Shown here piece by piece: positions 44,130 to 52,468 of a stretch of 64,000 nt of DNA. A program made the position numbers and the translations under genes. This DNA is from JBGAJN01 sp044224905 (GTDB lineage Bacteria > Verrucomicrobiota > Verrucomicrobiia > Limisphaerales > JBGAJN01), in the NCBI GenBank assembly GCA_044224905.1, contig JBGAJN010000003.1, positions 868,001 to 932,000 of the forward strand, given 5' to 3'. The first letter of the stretch is position 1, and each line of letters begins with the position of its first letter. The notes under the pieces are model-generated. The model was not told where the DNA came from. It saw only the letters and a list, made by a program, of their open reading frames with translations, and ran no database searches.

Positions 44130-45278
44130 ATGCCACGCCGAACCAAGCTCCGTGATCTCCTTTGGCTCACGTTACTCGGCGCGACCTTCATCAACTTGTC
44201 CGCGCAGGCGTGCTCCGTTCCGGTGTTTCGCTATGCCCTAGAACATTGGGCAGCGGACGCGTATCAGGCCGTGATCTTCCACCGCGGCCCCCTGAGCGAC
44301 GCGCAGAGCGCCCTGGTTCGTGACCTGAGCGCGGACGGGCTTGCCGGCAGAATGCGAGCGAACCTTTCTACAAAGACCGTAGACCTCGCAGCCAACGTGA
44401 CACCTGAACTCCTCGAACTCGCACGGGCGTCCGGCACCAACACGCTGCCCTGGGTAGTCGTGCGGACACCGCGAACCACCCGTGCGGCAACCACCGTCTG
44501 GTCGGGAGCGCTGAACGAGAAAAACGTGACGCAACTGCTGGATTCGCCGGCCCGCAAGGAGATCGTCGACCGCCTTGCCCAAGGACAGAGCGCCGTGTGG
44601 TTATTTCTCGAAAGCGGCGATCGCGCGCAGGACGACAACGCGGCGAGGCTTTTGGAAACGAGGCTCGCGTACCTTGCCACCACGCTCGCGTTGCCCAAGC
44701 TGGATCCCCAAGACATCGTGAACGGACTAATCTCCGTCGCGCAGGAAGATCTCCGCCTGGATTTTTCCATCCTTCGCCTCGCGCGGGACGCAGCTGCAGA
44801 GCAACCGTTCATTCACCTCCTTCTCGGAACAGAGGCCGATTTAAAAACTGCCGGCGGCCCGATTGCGATCCCGGTCTTCGGTCGCGGCCGCGCGCTTTAC
44901 GCGCTCGTCGGCGCTGGCATCAAGCGCGAGACCATCGATCAAGCGGCGACGTTTTTGATCGGCAAATGCTCCTGCCAAGTGAAGGAACAGAATCCCGGCA
45001 CCGACCTGCTTCTCGCGGCTGATTGGGATAAGCTGGTCAAGGCGCATTCTGCCGCCGCCCCCGACCTGCCATCGTTCTCCCAACTCGCCCAATCAGCGCC
45101 GATGACCGTCACGATCTCCGGCAACACGGACTCCGCGACGTCGACAACGGATGGTTCCGCCTCGCCCACTAACAGCACCAACGAGCGTCAACCCCTGTCA
45201 GTCAGATTCTATTGGTTCACCGGCATCGCAGTCGCCGCGTTCATCATCGCGGGCATCCGGATTCGCGGGCGAAGATGA
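44130..45278 (+). CDS. envelope protein of unknown function with CSVP and CxC motifs
   Basis: A 382-residue protein starting at ATG 44130 (a GTG at 44073 is less likely because it moves the signal peptide inward). A signal peptide is followed at once by CSVPVFRYALEHW, a start I associate with an uncharacterised PVC-bacterial family. The body is alpha/beta with VIFHRGPLSD, LPWVVVRTP, an IPVFGRGRALYALVGAG strand-turn and KCSCQVKE with a CxC pair. A Ser/Thr-rich linker (about 325-355) leads to one C-terminal membrane segment (about 358-377) and a basic RIRGRR end, so the domain should face the periplasm. The three cysteines suggest metal or redox chemistry, unproven. It is divergent from the propeller/methyltransferase-like gene (109-base gap). 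Confidence 0.6.
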   Translation: MPRRTKLRDLLWLTLLGATFINLSAQACSVPVFRYALEHWAADAYQAVIFHRGPLSDAQSALVRDLSADGLAGRMRANLSTKTVDLAANVTPELLELARASGTNTLPWVVVRTPRTTRAATTVWSGALNEKNVTQLLDSPARKEIVDRLAQGQSAVWLFLESGDRAQDDNAARLLETRLAYLATTLALPKLDPQDIVNGLISVAQEDLRLDFSILRLARDAAAEQPFIHLLLGTEADLKTAGGPIAIPVFGRGRALYALVGAGIKRETIDQAATFLIGKCSCQVKEQNPGTDLLLAADWDKLVKAHSAAAPDLPSFSQLAQSAPMTVTISGNTDSATSTTDGSASPTNSTNERQPLSVRFYWFTGIAVAAFIIAGIRIRGRR

Positions 45279-45385
45279 AGGTGGTGTGGCGTCAGACGAA
45301 CAGGACAATCCTCGTGAATCTGAGGCAACGGCGTGGGCCGGATTATCGGACAAGGCTCGCTTGGCAAGTCGCCGGCAAATCTCTT

Positions 45386-47188
45386 TCACTTAGTCGATGC
45401 GCCGGCCCCAAACGGTGACGGCTTCAACCAGCGTTCGAACCACGCAAGCATTTCGGCCCGCATCGCGGGCGTGTAGCTGTGGCCCACGTCGGGATAAATG
45501 ACGTTCCGAAAATTCTCGCCAGCGCCAACAGCGCGATACACACCACCGACCTTTTCCTCCAGCACGCGAATGCCGTCCACGGGCGAGCCGTAATCGAGAT
45601 CGCCGGTGAGCGCGAGGAACGGCCGCGGCGCGAGCAACGCCAGCACGCCTTCCGTGTCGAAGTGTTTCAACAAGCCGTAGTTGAAATAGTAGAGACCGTG
45701 ACCGCGGAGATTACCGTGAGCGATCAGGTTTTGATAACGGGTCAGACACGCCACGCCGACGGTCGCCGCCACCCGTTCATCCACCGCGGCGAGCCACCAG
45801 GCGCGCGTGCTGCCCATGCTCATGCCGGTGGCGCCAACCCGCTTCGCATCCACCTCGGGACGCTTGCAGAGATAATCGAGCGCAATCTGATCGTCGCGTA
45901 CGAACATTCCCCACAGCGTGCGCCCCAACCACAGATTCAGCTTGAGCTGACGGTCCTGCGCGGCGTTAAACGTATCCGCGACGTCGCGCTGGTAGACATC
46001 CAGCGGGCCGGTCGGACCATTCGTGGCACGGTCGCCGTACAGGCACGCATCCGGCGCGAGCACGACGTAGCCGGCCCGGACGAACACTTCACTCAACGCT
46101 TCGTCGGTGCTGCTCGGCGTGAGGATGCCATTCTTGTCGGGCGTGGAGGAATGCAGCCAGAGAATCGCGGGCGCGCGTGGTTGACGTTTCTCCGGCACCA
46201 GCACGAGCGCGCTGATGTCATTGTGCTCACCGTTGTCGATCGCCACGCGCTCCAGCGTGTAGCCGCGTCGCAATTCCCTGCTCACGACCCTCGCGCGCGG
46301 CGGCGCGGGCCGCGGCGGAAGATCTCCGAGCGAGTCAACGACGTGTTTAAAAATTTCCGGACGCTGCTGTCGCCACGTCCCGGCATTCTCCGGCACGGTG
46401 AATTTTCCCACCGGAAGATTCTTGAAATAACTTGGCACGACGGCGTCGCGCTCAGCTTCGGCCTTGCGATATCGGGCCGCTCCCTCGGGCCCGCTCGGTT
46501 GAACCGGCCCCGGCTTTTTGGAATAGCGCGCCACAATCCATTGTCGCATCACACAATCCGCCACCGCCTCAGCAAGTCGCTCGTAGCCTGCAGCGGTATA
46601 GTGCGTTCCATCCATCCCCAATAACTCCGCCGCCCCGCCCTGCTCCACCGTCCCGTGCAAATCATTGACCGGCACGCCCGCGTCGCGCATGACCGCCAAC
46701 GCGGCCCCGTTATACAGTCGCACGTCGGCTTCGACGCGATCGAACTCGGCGCCGCGCTTCGCGTGACGTTCGTCGTGAATGGGCGTGGTGTTCGCGAACA
46801 CGAGCGCGGCGGACGTTTCCTTCTGCAATCGCGCGACGATGCGGCGGAGGTTGGCTTCGTATTGCGCCAAGTCGACCTGATGTTGCCGCGACGCCTTGAT
46901 GATTCGGAGGTCGTGCAGACCGCAGTTGAAATGAACGACCGCGGGCTTCTCCTGAATGATCCACTCTTCGAGGTGCGCGAGGACATTGCTGCTGTCGCCG
47001 CCATTGACGTTCGTGCTGACGACAATCGCCCGACCTTCCAACCGCTTCGTCACCAACGGGGCGTATCCGAGCCGAATTGAGTCGCCGATGAGCAAGATCT
47101 TTGGCACCTCCGGCTTGGCTTTGGTCTGGGCAATGACGGAAGCGACTAGCGCCATCACAAAGAGGAACGCAAAGAAAACTCGTTTCAT
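45386..47188 (-). CDS. exported fusion of SGNH hydrolase and alpha/beta-hydrolase
   Basis: A 600-residue exported protein. ATG 47188 gives a clean signal peptide (MKRVFFAFLFVMALVASVIA); a GTG 34 codons upstream would not. Domain 1 (about 28-220) is an SGNH/GDSL hydrolase: IGDSIRLGY with Ser37, NCGLHD in place of the usual GxND block, and MDGTHYTAAGY with Asp193 and His196. Domain 2 (about 300-590) is an alpha/beta-hydrolase of the dienelactone/acetyl-xylan-esterase type: ILWLHSSTP, GMSMG with Ser457, GDLDYGSPVDG and PDVGHSYTP. Both halves keep catalytic serines and histidines, so the chain may remove two ester groups from one polysaccharide. Upstream on the same strand is the aldo/keto reductase gene (140-base gap). 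Confidence 0.82.
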   Translation of the reverse strand: MKRVFFAFLFVMALVASVIAQTKAKPEVPKILLIGDSIRLGYAPLVTKRLEGRAIVVSTNVNGGDSSNVLAHLEEWIIQEKPAVVHFNCGLHDLRIIKASRQHQVDLAQYEANLRRIVARLQKETSAALVFANTTPIHDERHAKRGAEFDRVEADVRLYNGAALAVMRDAGVPVNDLHGTVEQGGAAELLGMDGTHYTAAGYERLAEAVADCVMRQWIVARYSKKPGPVQPSGPEGAARYRKAEAERDAVVPSYFKNLPVGKFTVPENAGTWRQQRPEIFKHVVDSLGDLPPRPAPPRARVVSRELRRGYTLERVAIDNGEHNDISALVLVPEKRQPRAPAILWLHSSTPDKNGILTPSSTDEALSEVFVRAGYVVLAPDACLYGDRATNGPTGPLDVYQRDVADTFNAAQDRQLKLNLWLGRTLWGMFVRDDQIALDYLCKRPEVDAKRVGATGMSMGSTRAWWLAAVDERVAATVGVACLTRYQNLIAHGNLRGHGLYYFNYGLLKHFDTEGVLALLAPRPFLALTGDLDYGSPVDGIRVLEEKVGGVYRAVGAGENFRNVIYPDVGHSYTPAMRAEMLAWFERWLKPSPFGAGASTK

Positions 47189-47328
47189 AGATCGTCGAAT
47201 TGTTACGAGACGCACTTCACCGCAAGCGTTACGACCCTCGCGCCACAATAGACGTCGCGCAGACAAGAAGAATCTAGCCATCGCTTGCACAAGGTTTAAA
47301 TGCTGATTCTCTAACGGTCATTGCTTGG

Positions 47329-48249
47329 TCATTCGCCAGAGAGCCGCGCGAAGATCTCGGGTTCATCAAACCTTAATGCCGCCATCGCTTGATCAAAGTG
47401 CGCGGGCGCGCGACCACCAACAAGTACCGAAGCAATCCCCGGCTGATGCAACGCCCACGCCAGCGCGAGGTGCGCCTGCGAATGACCAGTGCACGCCGCC
47501 ACTGACTCAAGTCGTGCGAGGCGCCGATATGCGGTTTCGTGGAAGTAAACGTCTTGATGGCCGGGGACCAAATCGAAGCGCGAGCCCGGCGCAACTCCGC
47601 GTTGATGTTTGCCGGTGAGAAAACCGGCACCCAAAGGGCTGTAAGTAACCATGGCGACATGCTCCGCAGCGCAGAACTTCTGAAACTCCGCGCTCACATC
47701 ACTGACCGCAAGATTGTGATTGTTTTGCAACACGCTGAAGCGAGCGAGAGCATGTTCACGCTGCAACCCCAGCGCAGTCTGGAGCTGTGGCTGATTATAA
47801 TTACTGACACCCAACGCCCGCACCTTCCCAGCGCAGACGAGCGAATCGAACGCGGTCAGCGCTTCCAGCGATTCACCTCCAGCGTCCCAGCGATGCAAGT
47901 AAAGCAAGTCGATCGATTCGACTCCCAGTCGCTGCAGACTCGCCTCCACCGCATCGCCAATGCGGCGCGGTTCATACGGCGGAAGGATTTTGGTAGCGAT
48001 CGTCAACGCACCTTTCATCGGACGACGTGAAGCGAGCCACTTGCCGATGATTTGTTCCGACGCGCCTTGTCCATAGGCGGCCGCAGTGTCGAAGAACGTC
48101 ACGCCCGAGGCATAAGCATGATCGAGCAACGCGTGGGCCGCCGATTCATCGATCTCCCTTCCGAACGTGACGCAACCGAGACCGATCTTGCTGACGCGCA
48201 AACCGGCGGGCGTGATGATCGTTGTTTGCTTCGTTAGCGCTGGTTCCAT
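47329..48249 (-). CDS. aldo/keto reductase
   Basis: A 306-residue cytoplasmic NAD(P)H-dependent TIM-barrel oxidoreductase. The catalytic tetrad is complete: Asp54 in FFDTAAAYG, Tyr59, Lys87 in ATKILP, and His119 in LLYLHRW. The later segments ALGVSNYN, FSVLQNNHN and the cofactor-phosphate loop near VLVGGRAP fit the family. I start at ATG 48249, behind GGAGGAA, which overlaps the end of the upstream gene by 16 bases; a GTG at 48270 is an alternative. It is the last of a four-gene minus-strand series (TIM-barrel glycosidase-like, metallo-beta-lactamase fold, sialidase-like, this gene) and may reduce or oxidise a sugar product. Confidence 0.88.
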   Translation of the reverse strand: MEPALTKQTTIITPAGLRVSKIGLGCVTFGREIDESAAHALLDHAYASGVTFFDTAAAYGQGASEQIIGKWLASRRPMKGALTIATKILPPYEPRRIGDAVEASLQRLGVESIDLLYLHRWDAGGESLEALTAFDSLVCAGKVRALGVSNYNQPQLQTALGLQREHALARFSVLQNNHNLAVSDVSAEFQKFCAAEHVAMVTYSPLGAGFLTGKHQRGVAPGSRFDLVPGHQDVYFHETAYRRLARLESVAACTGHSQAHLALAWALHQPGIASVLVGGRAPAHFDQAMAALRFDEPEIFARLSGE

Positions 48250-49454
48250 GTCGTGTTCGGCTTCCTCCACTGGATGCGCGCAGCAAAGACCGCGTTGTCA
48301 GAGCCGTATTTCATGCACTGGGTGAAGTCGGCGTAGTTCGGTCCGGTCGTCTGCATCCACTCGGCGTCGGTTACCCACGTCTCGTTTTCGTTCACTTCGG
48401 TAACGCCGAAGTTGCCGAGCTTCGCGCCGCGTTGCGGCATGAGCTCGCGTTCGCTGGCGCGGATTACGTGCAGCTTCGCTGGATCCACCTGGCCGATGAA
48501 GAGCGGCGCGCGGTTGCGTGGGATGTGGTCATTGTTCGCACCGCGCCGAGTGTAGCAAAGATAGAGCGCGTCGTCGTGAGTGACCCAGTGCGCCTGCGTG
48601 TTGTAGCTACCAAGGTCCGTGCCGTCGTCCCAAGTCCACGGTTTCAACGTCGTGTCAAAGTGCAATCCGTCGTCGCTCGTCGTAACGTAGGCGCGCCGAT
48701 CGTGGCGAAGCGTGAGATAGTAGCGCCCCTTGAAGCGTGTGAGCGACGGCTCGTGCAGTCCGCGATCTGTGTCCACGCTCAACTCATTGCCCACGGCTTT
48801 CACGGTGAGTTTGCGCCCGTCGAATCCACACCGCAACACGAGCACGCGGCTGAACTTTCCGCCCTTCGGCGAAAAATAAATCGGCAGGAGAATGTCACCG
48901 TCGAGCAGATCAAAGCGCTGCACACAGCCGGCGCCGGAATTGAAGAAGCGCGGATCGTCCGGCATCGCAAGCGGCTCCCACGCAGTCCACGTGCGTTTGT
49001 CGGGATCGTAGACGGAATAAACCGTTTCCCGCGTACGCACCGGCGCCGGAATGACCTTGTTGTTCGCGTAACGAACGTTGTGCCCGATGCCGAGAAGCTT
49101 GCCAGACTTCGCGTGCCACTTCGGCCAGAAGTCGCTGGCCGCGACGACGACTCCGTTCGATTCCTCGCGTCGTCCAAGCGTGGCCGCGTGTTCGATCGGA
49201 CCGCTCCACGTTTTGCCGAGGTCATCGGTGCGCATCTCGTTCAACGCATAGAAAATGTCGCTGCCCACGAGCATCGCCTTTTGCATGGTAAGCACGACCT
49301 TCGGCGGCGAACCGGGGATCGCCCCCGCGCGCGGATGCACCCAGCAGGACTTTTTGTCGAAGCCCGTGCTGACGGTGTCGAGCTTGACGTCGAACAACGG
49401 CTCGGCGGCAAAGACCGACGAACTCAGGGCGAGGAGAAGAAGCCAGCGTTTCAT
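48234..49454 (-). CDS. exported sialidase/BNR-like propeller protein
   Basis: A 406-residue exported protein with a short signal peptide (MKRWLLLLALSSSVFA, cleavage near FAAEP). It looks like a sialidase-superfamily propeller: WVHPRAGAIPGSPPKVVLTM early, an Asp-box-like RTDDLGKTWSGP (about 75-86), YSVYDPDKRTWTAWE, GLHEPSLTRFKGRYYLTLR, YVTTSDDGLHF, and RGANNDHIPRNRAPLFIGQVD. The HEPS and RxxLT-type segments are common in exo-glycosidases of this fold, but the arginine triad of true sialidases could not be traced. Its stop overlaps the start of the aldo/keto reductase gene, and the metallo-beta-lactamase-fold gene ends 12 bases before its start, so it lies inside one operon. Confidence 0.78.
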   Translation of the reverse strand: MKRWLLLLALSSSVFAAEPLFDVKLDTVSTGFDKKSCWVHPRAGAIPGSPPKVVLTMQKAMLVGSDIFYALNEMRTDDLGKTWSGPIEHAATLGRREESNGVVVAASDFWPKWHAKSGKLLGIGHNVRYANNKVIPAPVRTRETVYSVYDPDKRTWTAWEPLAMPDDPRFFNSGAGCVQRFDLLDGDILLPIYFSPKGGKFSRVLVLRCGFDGRKLTVKAVGNELSVDTDRGLHEPSLTRFKGRYYLTLRHDRRAYVTTSDDGLHFDTTLKPWTWDDGTDLGSYNTQAHWVTHDDALYLCYTRRGANNDHIPRNRAPLFIGQVDPAKLHVIRASERELMPQRGAKLGNFGVTEVNENETWVTDAEWMQTTGPNYADFTQCMKYGSDNAVFAARIQWRKPNTTWNQR

Positions 49455-49466
49455 GATGCGAAGCGT

Positions 49467-50321
49467 TTATTTCGTTTTCTGTCGTTCCCATTCAGCGCGA
49501 AAGGCCTGCTCCCGCTCGGCGACGTAACGGTGATAGCCTTCCGAATCGACAAACGGATTCGTGCTGTTGGTGGCGAGGCGCGCGTGCTTGGCGACCATGC
49601 CGTAGTAGCCGCCGTGCGCTCCGAGAAAGAGATCAACGGGTTGTGCCTTGAGAAACCGGAACGTCCGCTCGTAGTCGGTGGCGATAGCGGGATAACTCTT
49701 GTTGTTCACGAGGACGTAGCCGGGATTTACGTTCGGGCTGCCGATGATAACGGCGTGAAGCGTTTTGTCGCCGTCGCGCACCTCCATCGTCCACGTGGTG
49801 CATCCGGGCGTGTGACCGGGCGTGAGATGCGCGACGAGCGTAGCCCCGCCGAGCTTCACTTCGTCGCCGTCCTTGAGCCGACGATCCACTTTGGCGGGCG
49901 GGAACTGCAGATAGTCAGCTTTGGCCGGTGATTTTTTCGCGCCGCCGCTTTCCACGGCATCAGCGTCCTCAGCCATCACGAAATGCTGCGCCTTAGTTTG
50001 CCGGATGATTTCGGCGCTCCCTGCGCAATGGTCGGAGTGCGCGTGGCTGATCAGCAGAATCTTCACGTCAGTGAACTTGAAGCCAAGCTTCTCGATGCTC
50101 GCGCGAATCAACGGCACGGATTTCTCGAAGCTGCTGTTGATGAGAATGTGCCCGTCCGGCGACGTGATGAGATACGACGCGAGATCCTTGGAGCCGACGT
50201 AATAAAGGTTGCCCGCGATCTTGTGCGGAGGAAACGGCTGCAGCCAACTCGACGGCAACTGCGCCTGAGCGTTGAACGACAAGACAAGCCCGAGGAGGAA
50301 AAGAAGGCGACGTAGATTCAT
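49467..50321 (-). CDS. exported subclass B3-type metallo-beta-lactamase fold hydrolase
   Basis: A 284-residue exported protein. ATG 50321 is followed by a signal peptide (MNLRRLLFLLGLVL, cleavage near AQAQLPSSW); the longer frame upstream lies in the neighbour's end. Both zinc sites of subclass B3 enzymes are present: His93, His95, Asp97 and His98 in SHAHSDHCAGS, His170 in TPGHTPGCTTW, and His236 in GAHGGYYGM. TPGHTPG and the W after it are strongly B3-like. It may hydrolyse beta-lactams, but the gene sits between a glycosidase-like gene (19 bases) and a sialidase-like gene (12 bases), with no mobile element, so it is a chromosomal, perhaps non-resistance, hydrolase. Confidence 0.9.
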   Translation of the reverse strand: MNLRRLLFLLGLVLSFNAQAQLPSSWLQPFPPHKIAGNLYYVGSKDLASYLITSPDGHILINSSFEKSVPLIRASIEKLGFKFTDVKILLISHAHSDHCAGSAEIIRQTKAQHFVMAEDADAVESGGAKKSPAKADYLQFPPAKVDRRLKDGDEVKLGGATLVAHLTPGHTPGCTTWTMEVRDGDKTLHAVIIGSPNVNPGYVLVNNKSYPAIATDYERTFRFLKAQPVDLFLGAHGGYYGMVAKHARLATNSTNPFVDSEGYHRYVAEREQAFRAEWERQKTK

Positions 50322-50340
50322 GAGTGGATTCGAGTGCGGT

Positions 50341-51558
50341 TCAATTGCCGAGACCTTTGAACATCTCTTTACGCGTTTCGTTGAAGAGATGGAGGCCATC
50401 CGCGCCGGCGGCATAAGTCTTCGCAGCGCGCGCCTCGTATTGCTCACGCGTGAGCAACGTGCTCGGGACCGGTTTCATTTTGCCCGCGGCGATCAGCCGA
50501 TCTTCCTCCGCGGTGCGATCATGGCCTTTAACCGTCGCCTCTTCGCCGAACAGCACGGCGCAGCCGCTGCCTTTCGCCATCTTCACAAACGGCGCGATGT
50601 CGAAGTCGTATCCGCCGAGTCCATACTGGCCGACGACGAGGTAATCGAGCATACCCTCCTTCAGCCAGGTCTCCACGTCGCAGCCCCACAGCGGATATTT
50701 CTTCCAATCAATGCGCACCGAGAGACCGAGCCGACGGCCTTTCTTTTGGCCCGCATCGTCGAGCAACTTGCGCACATCGCGCACAAACGCCGTCATGAGT
50801 TCATAGCGCAGCGGCACCCAACGCGGATCGGTGTCCGGCACCGTGTTCGCCTCCACGCCATATTTCGCCTTGAACGCCTTCGCCATCGGTTCCTCGAAGC
50901 CGAAGAAGTTCGGGTGCCGCTGGAAATCGAGGTTGATGCCGTCGATCTCCTGCAGTACGACCTCGCGCAGAATGCCGAGCTTGAACTCGCGCACCTCAGG
51001 AAACGCGAAGGAGAATTTGGCGAGCAATTTGCCCTTCGCATCGCGCTGACGGAACTCCGGGTGCTGCCACCAGAATGTGCTGTTAGCGAACTTCGGAAAC
51101 GAACCGCCCCACATGTCCTCCGGGTAATCGCCGTTCATGCGCAACGACGCGTAGCACGCGATCCCCGCCTCTCGACACGCACCGGCAACGACCTGCAACG
51201 TATTCACGCCTTCCGTCACGAGGCGATGCACCGTCTCGCTCGCGAGCTTGTCGCCGCGTCGCGGAAATTCTGTCATGCCTTCGCCGAACAGCTCCGTGAC
51301 CTTCGACGGATAATTCGCTCGGCTCCCGGCAATCACACACCACTCCATCACCGCGACCTGCGTGTCCTTATAGGCCAGCATCGCCTTGCGTAAATCCTCC
51401 GCCGACTTGTAGCGCCCACTGTGGAACGCGCTGAAGCCATCGTCGTTCACGATGATAAGCTTCGAACCATGCCGCGGCCTCGGCGGCTCCGCTCCATGGA
51501 CGCAGGACGACAAGACACAAGCGAACACGAGGCAGCGAAGGAGCGAAAACATTTTCAT
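50341..51558 (-). CDS. exported TIM-barrel glycoside-hydrolase-like protein (GHL10/DUF187-like)
   Basis: A 405-residue exported protein, first in a minus-strand operon. The leader carries a possible lipobox (VLSSC, Cys19), otherwise cleavage near VHGAE. The body has TIM-barrel strands resembling glycosidase-like families of PVC bacteria: KLIIVNDDGFSAF, GVNTLQVVAGACREAGIACYASLRMN, LQEIDGINLDFQRHPNFF (the LDFQRH segment sits where these folds have active-site residues), RLGLSVRIDW, LDYLVVGQYGLGG and the end strand AGADGLHLFN. Family assignment is tentative. A terminator-like hairpin upstream (51648-51680) separates it from the DUF1080 gene, so it probably has its own promoter in the 89 bases before 51647. 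Confidence 0.72.
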   Translation of the reverse strand: MKMFSLLRCLVFACVLSSCVHGAEPPRPRHGSKLIIVNDDGFSAFHSGRYKSAEDLRKAMLAYKDTQVAVMEWCVIAGSRANYPSKVTELFGEGMTEFPRRGDKLASETVHRLVTEGVNTLQVVAGACREAGIACYASLRMNGDYPEDMWGGSFPKFANSTFWWQHPEFRQRDAKGKLLAKFSFAFPEVREFKLGILREVVLQEIDGINLDFQRHPNFFGFEEPMAKAFKAKYGVEANTVPDTDPRWVPLRYELMTAFVRDVRKLLDDAGQKKGRRLGLSVRIDWKKYPLWGCDVETWLKEGMLDYLVVGQYGLGGYDFDIAPFVKMAKGSGCAVLFGEEATVKGHDRTAEEDRLIAAGKMKPVPSTLLTREQYEARAAKTYAAGADGLHLFNETRKEMFKGLGN

Positions 51559-51647
51559 CGGAGTCGGTGAACGCGACGATGATTCAAGGATTCGCCGTCG
51601 TAGGCAATGCCGATGATTTCACGCAGCGGCTCGGCGTTGCCTCATCC

Positions 51648-51680
51648 AAAAAAAACATCCCGGCCAAAATGACCGGGATG
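51648..51680 (-). terminator. Rho-independent terminator of the DUF1080/esterase unit
   Basis: On the minus strand CATCCCGG (51680-51673) pairs perfectly with CCGGGATG (51663-51656) around a 9-base loop, followed by eight T (the A-run 51655-51648 on the plus strand). It lies 42 bases after the DUF1080 stop at 51722 and before the TIM-barrel gene start at 51558. Confidence 0.85.
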
Positions 51681-51721
51681 AGTATCAGACGGAGATTCGG
51701 GAGCGGCTAACCGCAAGCGGA

Positions 51722-52408
51722 TCAGTCGAGCGACTTGATCTTGAGGTTGCGATACCACACGGGTGCCTGCGCTTTGCCGTGGAGACCTTGCAAACCGAGC
51801 GGGCCTTTTCGGGCGAAATCTTTCAGCGCGACTTTGAACTTGTTCGCCGTGCCGTCGGGGTTCTTGCCTTTCTCCGGCCAGTTGTTGAGGTCGGCGTGGA
51901 TAACTTCCTCGCCGTTGAAGACGAGCGACACGAGGCTGTCCTTGCAGGTGATGGTGTAATGGTTCCACTCGCCCACGGGCTTGGCCATGCTCTTCGATGG
52001 CGGCATCGAATCGTAAATCGCGCCGACCATGCCGTATTTGCCGCCGTCCGTGCTTTCGTGCACCTGGATTTCAAGCGCGGAGAGAACGTTCTTGATATCG
52101 CCAGCGCGGAGAAAGACGCCGCTGTTCGCTTCCTTCGCCACCTTGAATTCCAAGTCGAGGACGAAGTTCGAGTAGGATTCCTTGGTCCAGATCGTGCCGT
52201 GATCCTTGGCGACGAGCGTGCCGTTGTCCCATTTCCAACCGTCGCCACCGAGGGCGTTGGAGAAATCCTCGGCGAACAGGTTCTTCCAGCCTTTTGTGTC
52301 GGGGTGCCCAGCGGCCTGAAGCTGGGTGCCGAGGCAGCCGATCAGCGCGACCGCGGCAAGGGCGGTTAATCGTGAAACAGTGCGGGTAAGAATGGTGCGT
52401 GCGTTCAT
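51722..52408 (-). CDS. exported DUF1080 (3-keto-glycoside hydrolase-like) protein
   Basis: A 228-residue exported concanavalin-like sandwich of DUF1080. ATG 52408 gives a normal leader (hydrophobic core ALAAVALIGCLGT, cleavage near QLQAAGH); the upstream TTG at 52444 is weaker. Family landmarks: NLFAEDFSNA, WDNGTLVAKDHGTIWTKE, FVLDLEFKVAKEANSGVFLR, GEWNHYTITCKD, VIHADLNNW and GLQGLHGKAQAPVWYRNLK. Some DUF1080 members hydrolyse 3-keto-disaccharides or 3-keto-glucosides made by Gfo/Idh/MocA-type oxidoreductases; two such oxidoreductase genes lie at 54875-57249. It follows the esterase gene by 60 bases and is ended by the terminator at 51648-51680. Confidence 0.88.
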   Translation of the reverse strand: MNARTILTRTVSRLTALAAVALIGCLGTQLQAAGHPDTKGWKNLFAEDFSNALGGDGWKWDNGTLVAKDHGTIWTKESYSNFVLDLEFKVAKEANSGVFLRAGDIKNVLSALEIQVHESTDGGKYGMVGAIYDSMPPSKSMAKPVGEWNHYTITCKDSLVSLVFNGEEVIHADLNNWPEKGKNPDGTANKFKVALKDFARKGPLGLQGLHGKAQAPVWYRNLKIKSLD

Positions 52409-52468
52409 GGGGGCGAAGCGTCGCAGGCTCGACGCAAATCTCAAGGCGGAAACAGTGCGATAGAAAAT

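Noticed and set aside
48222..49931. A 569-codon plus-strand open frame opposite the sialidase-like and metallo-beta-lactamase genes
   Set aside because: It spans two well-supported minus-strand genes and has shadow-type composition without any motif.
49467..50321. Horizontally acquired beta-lactam resistance gene
   Set aside because: No integron, transposase or resistance neighbours; base composition looks like the surroundings and the gene is inside a local operon.
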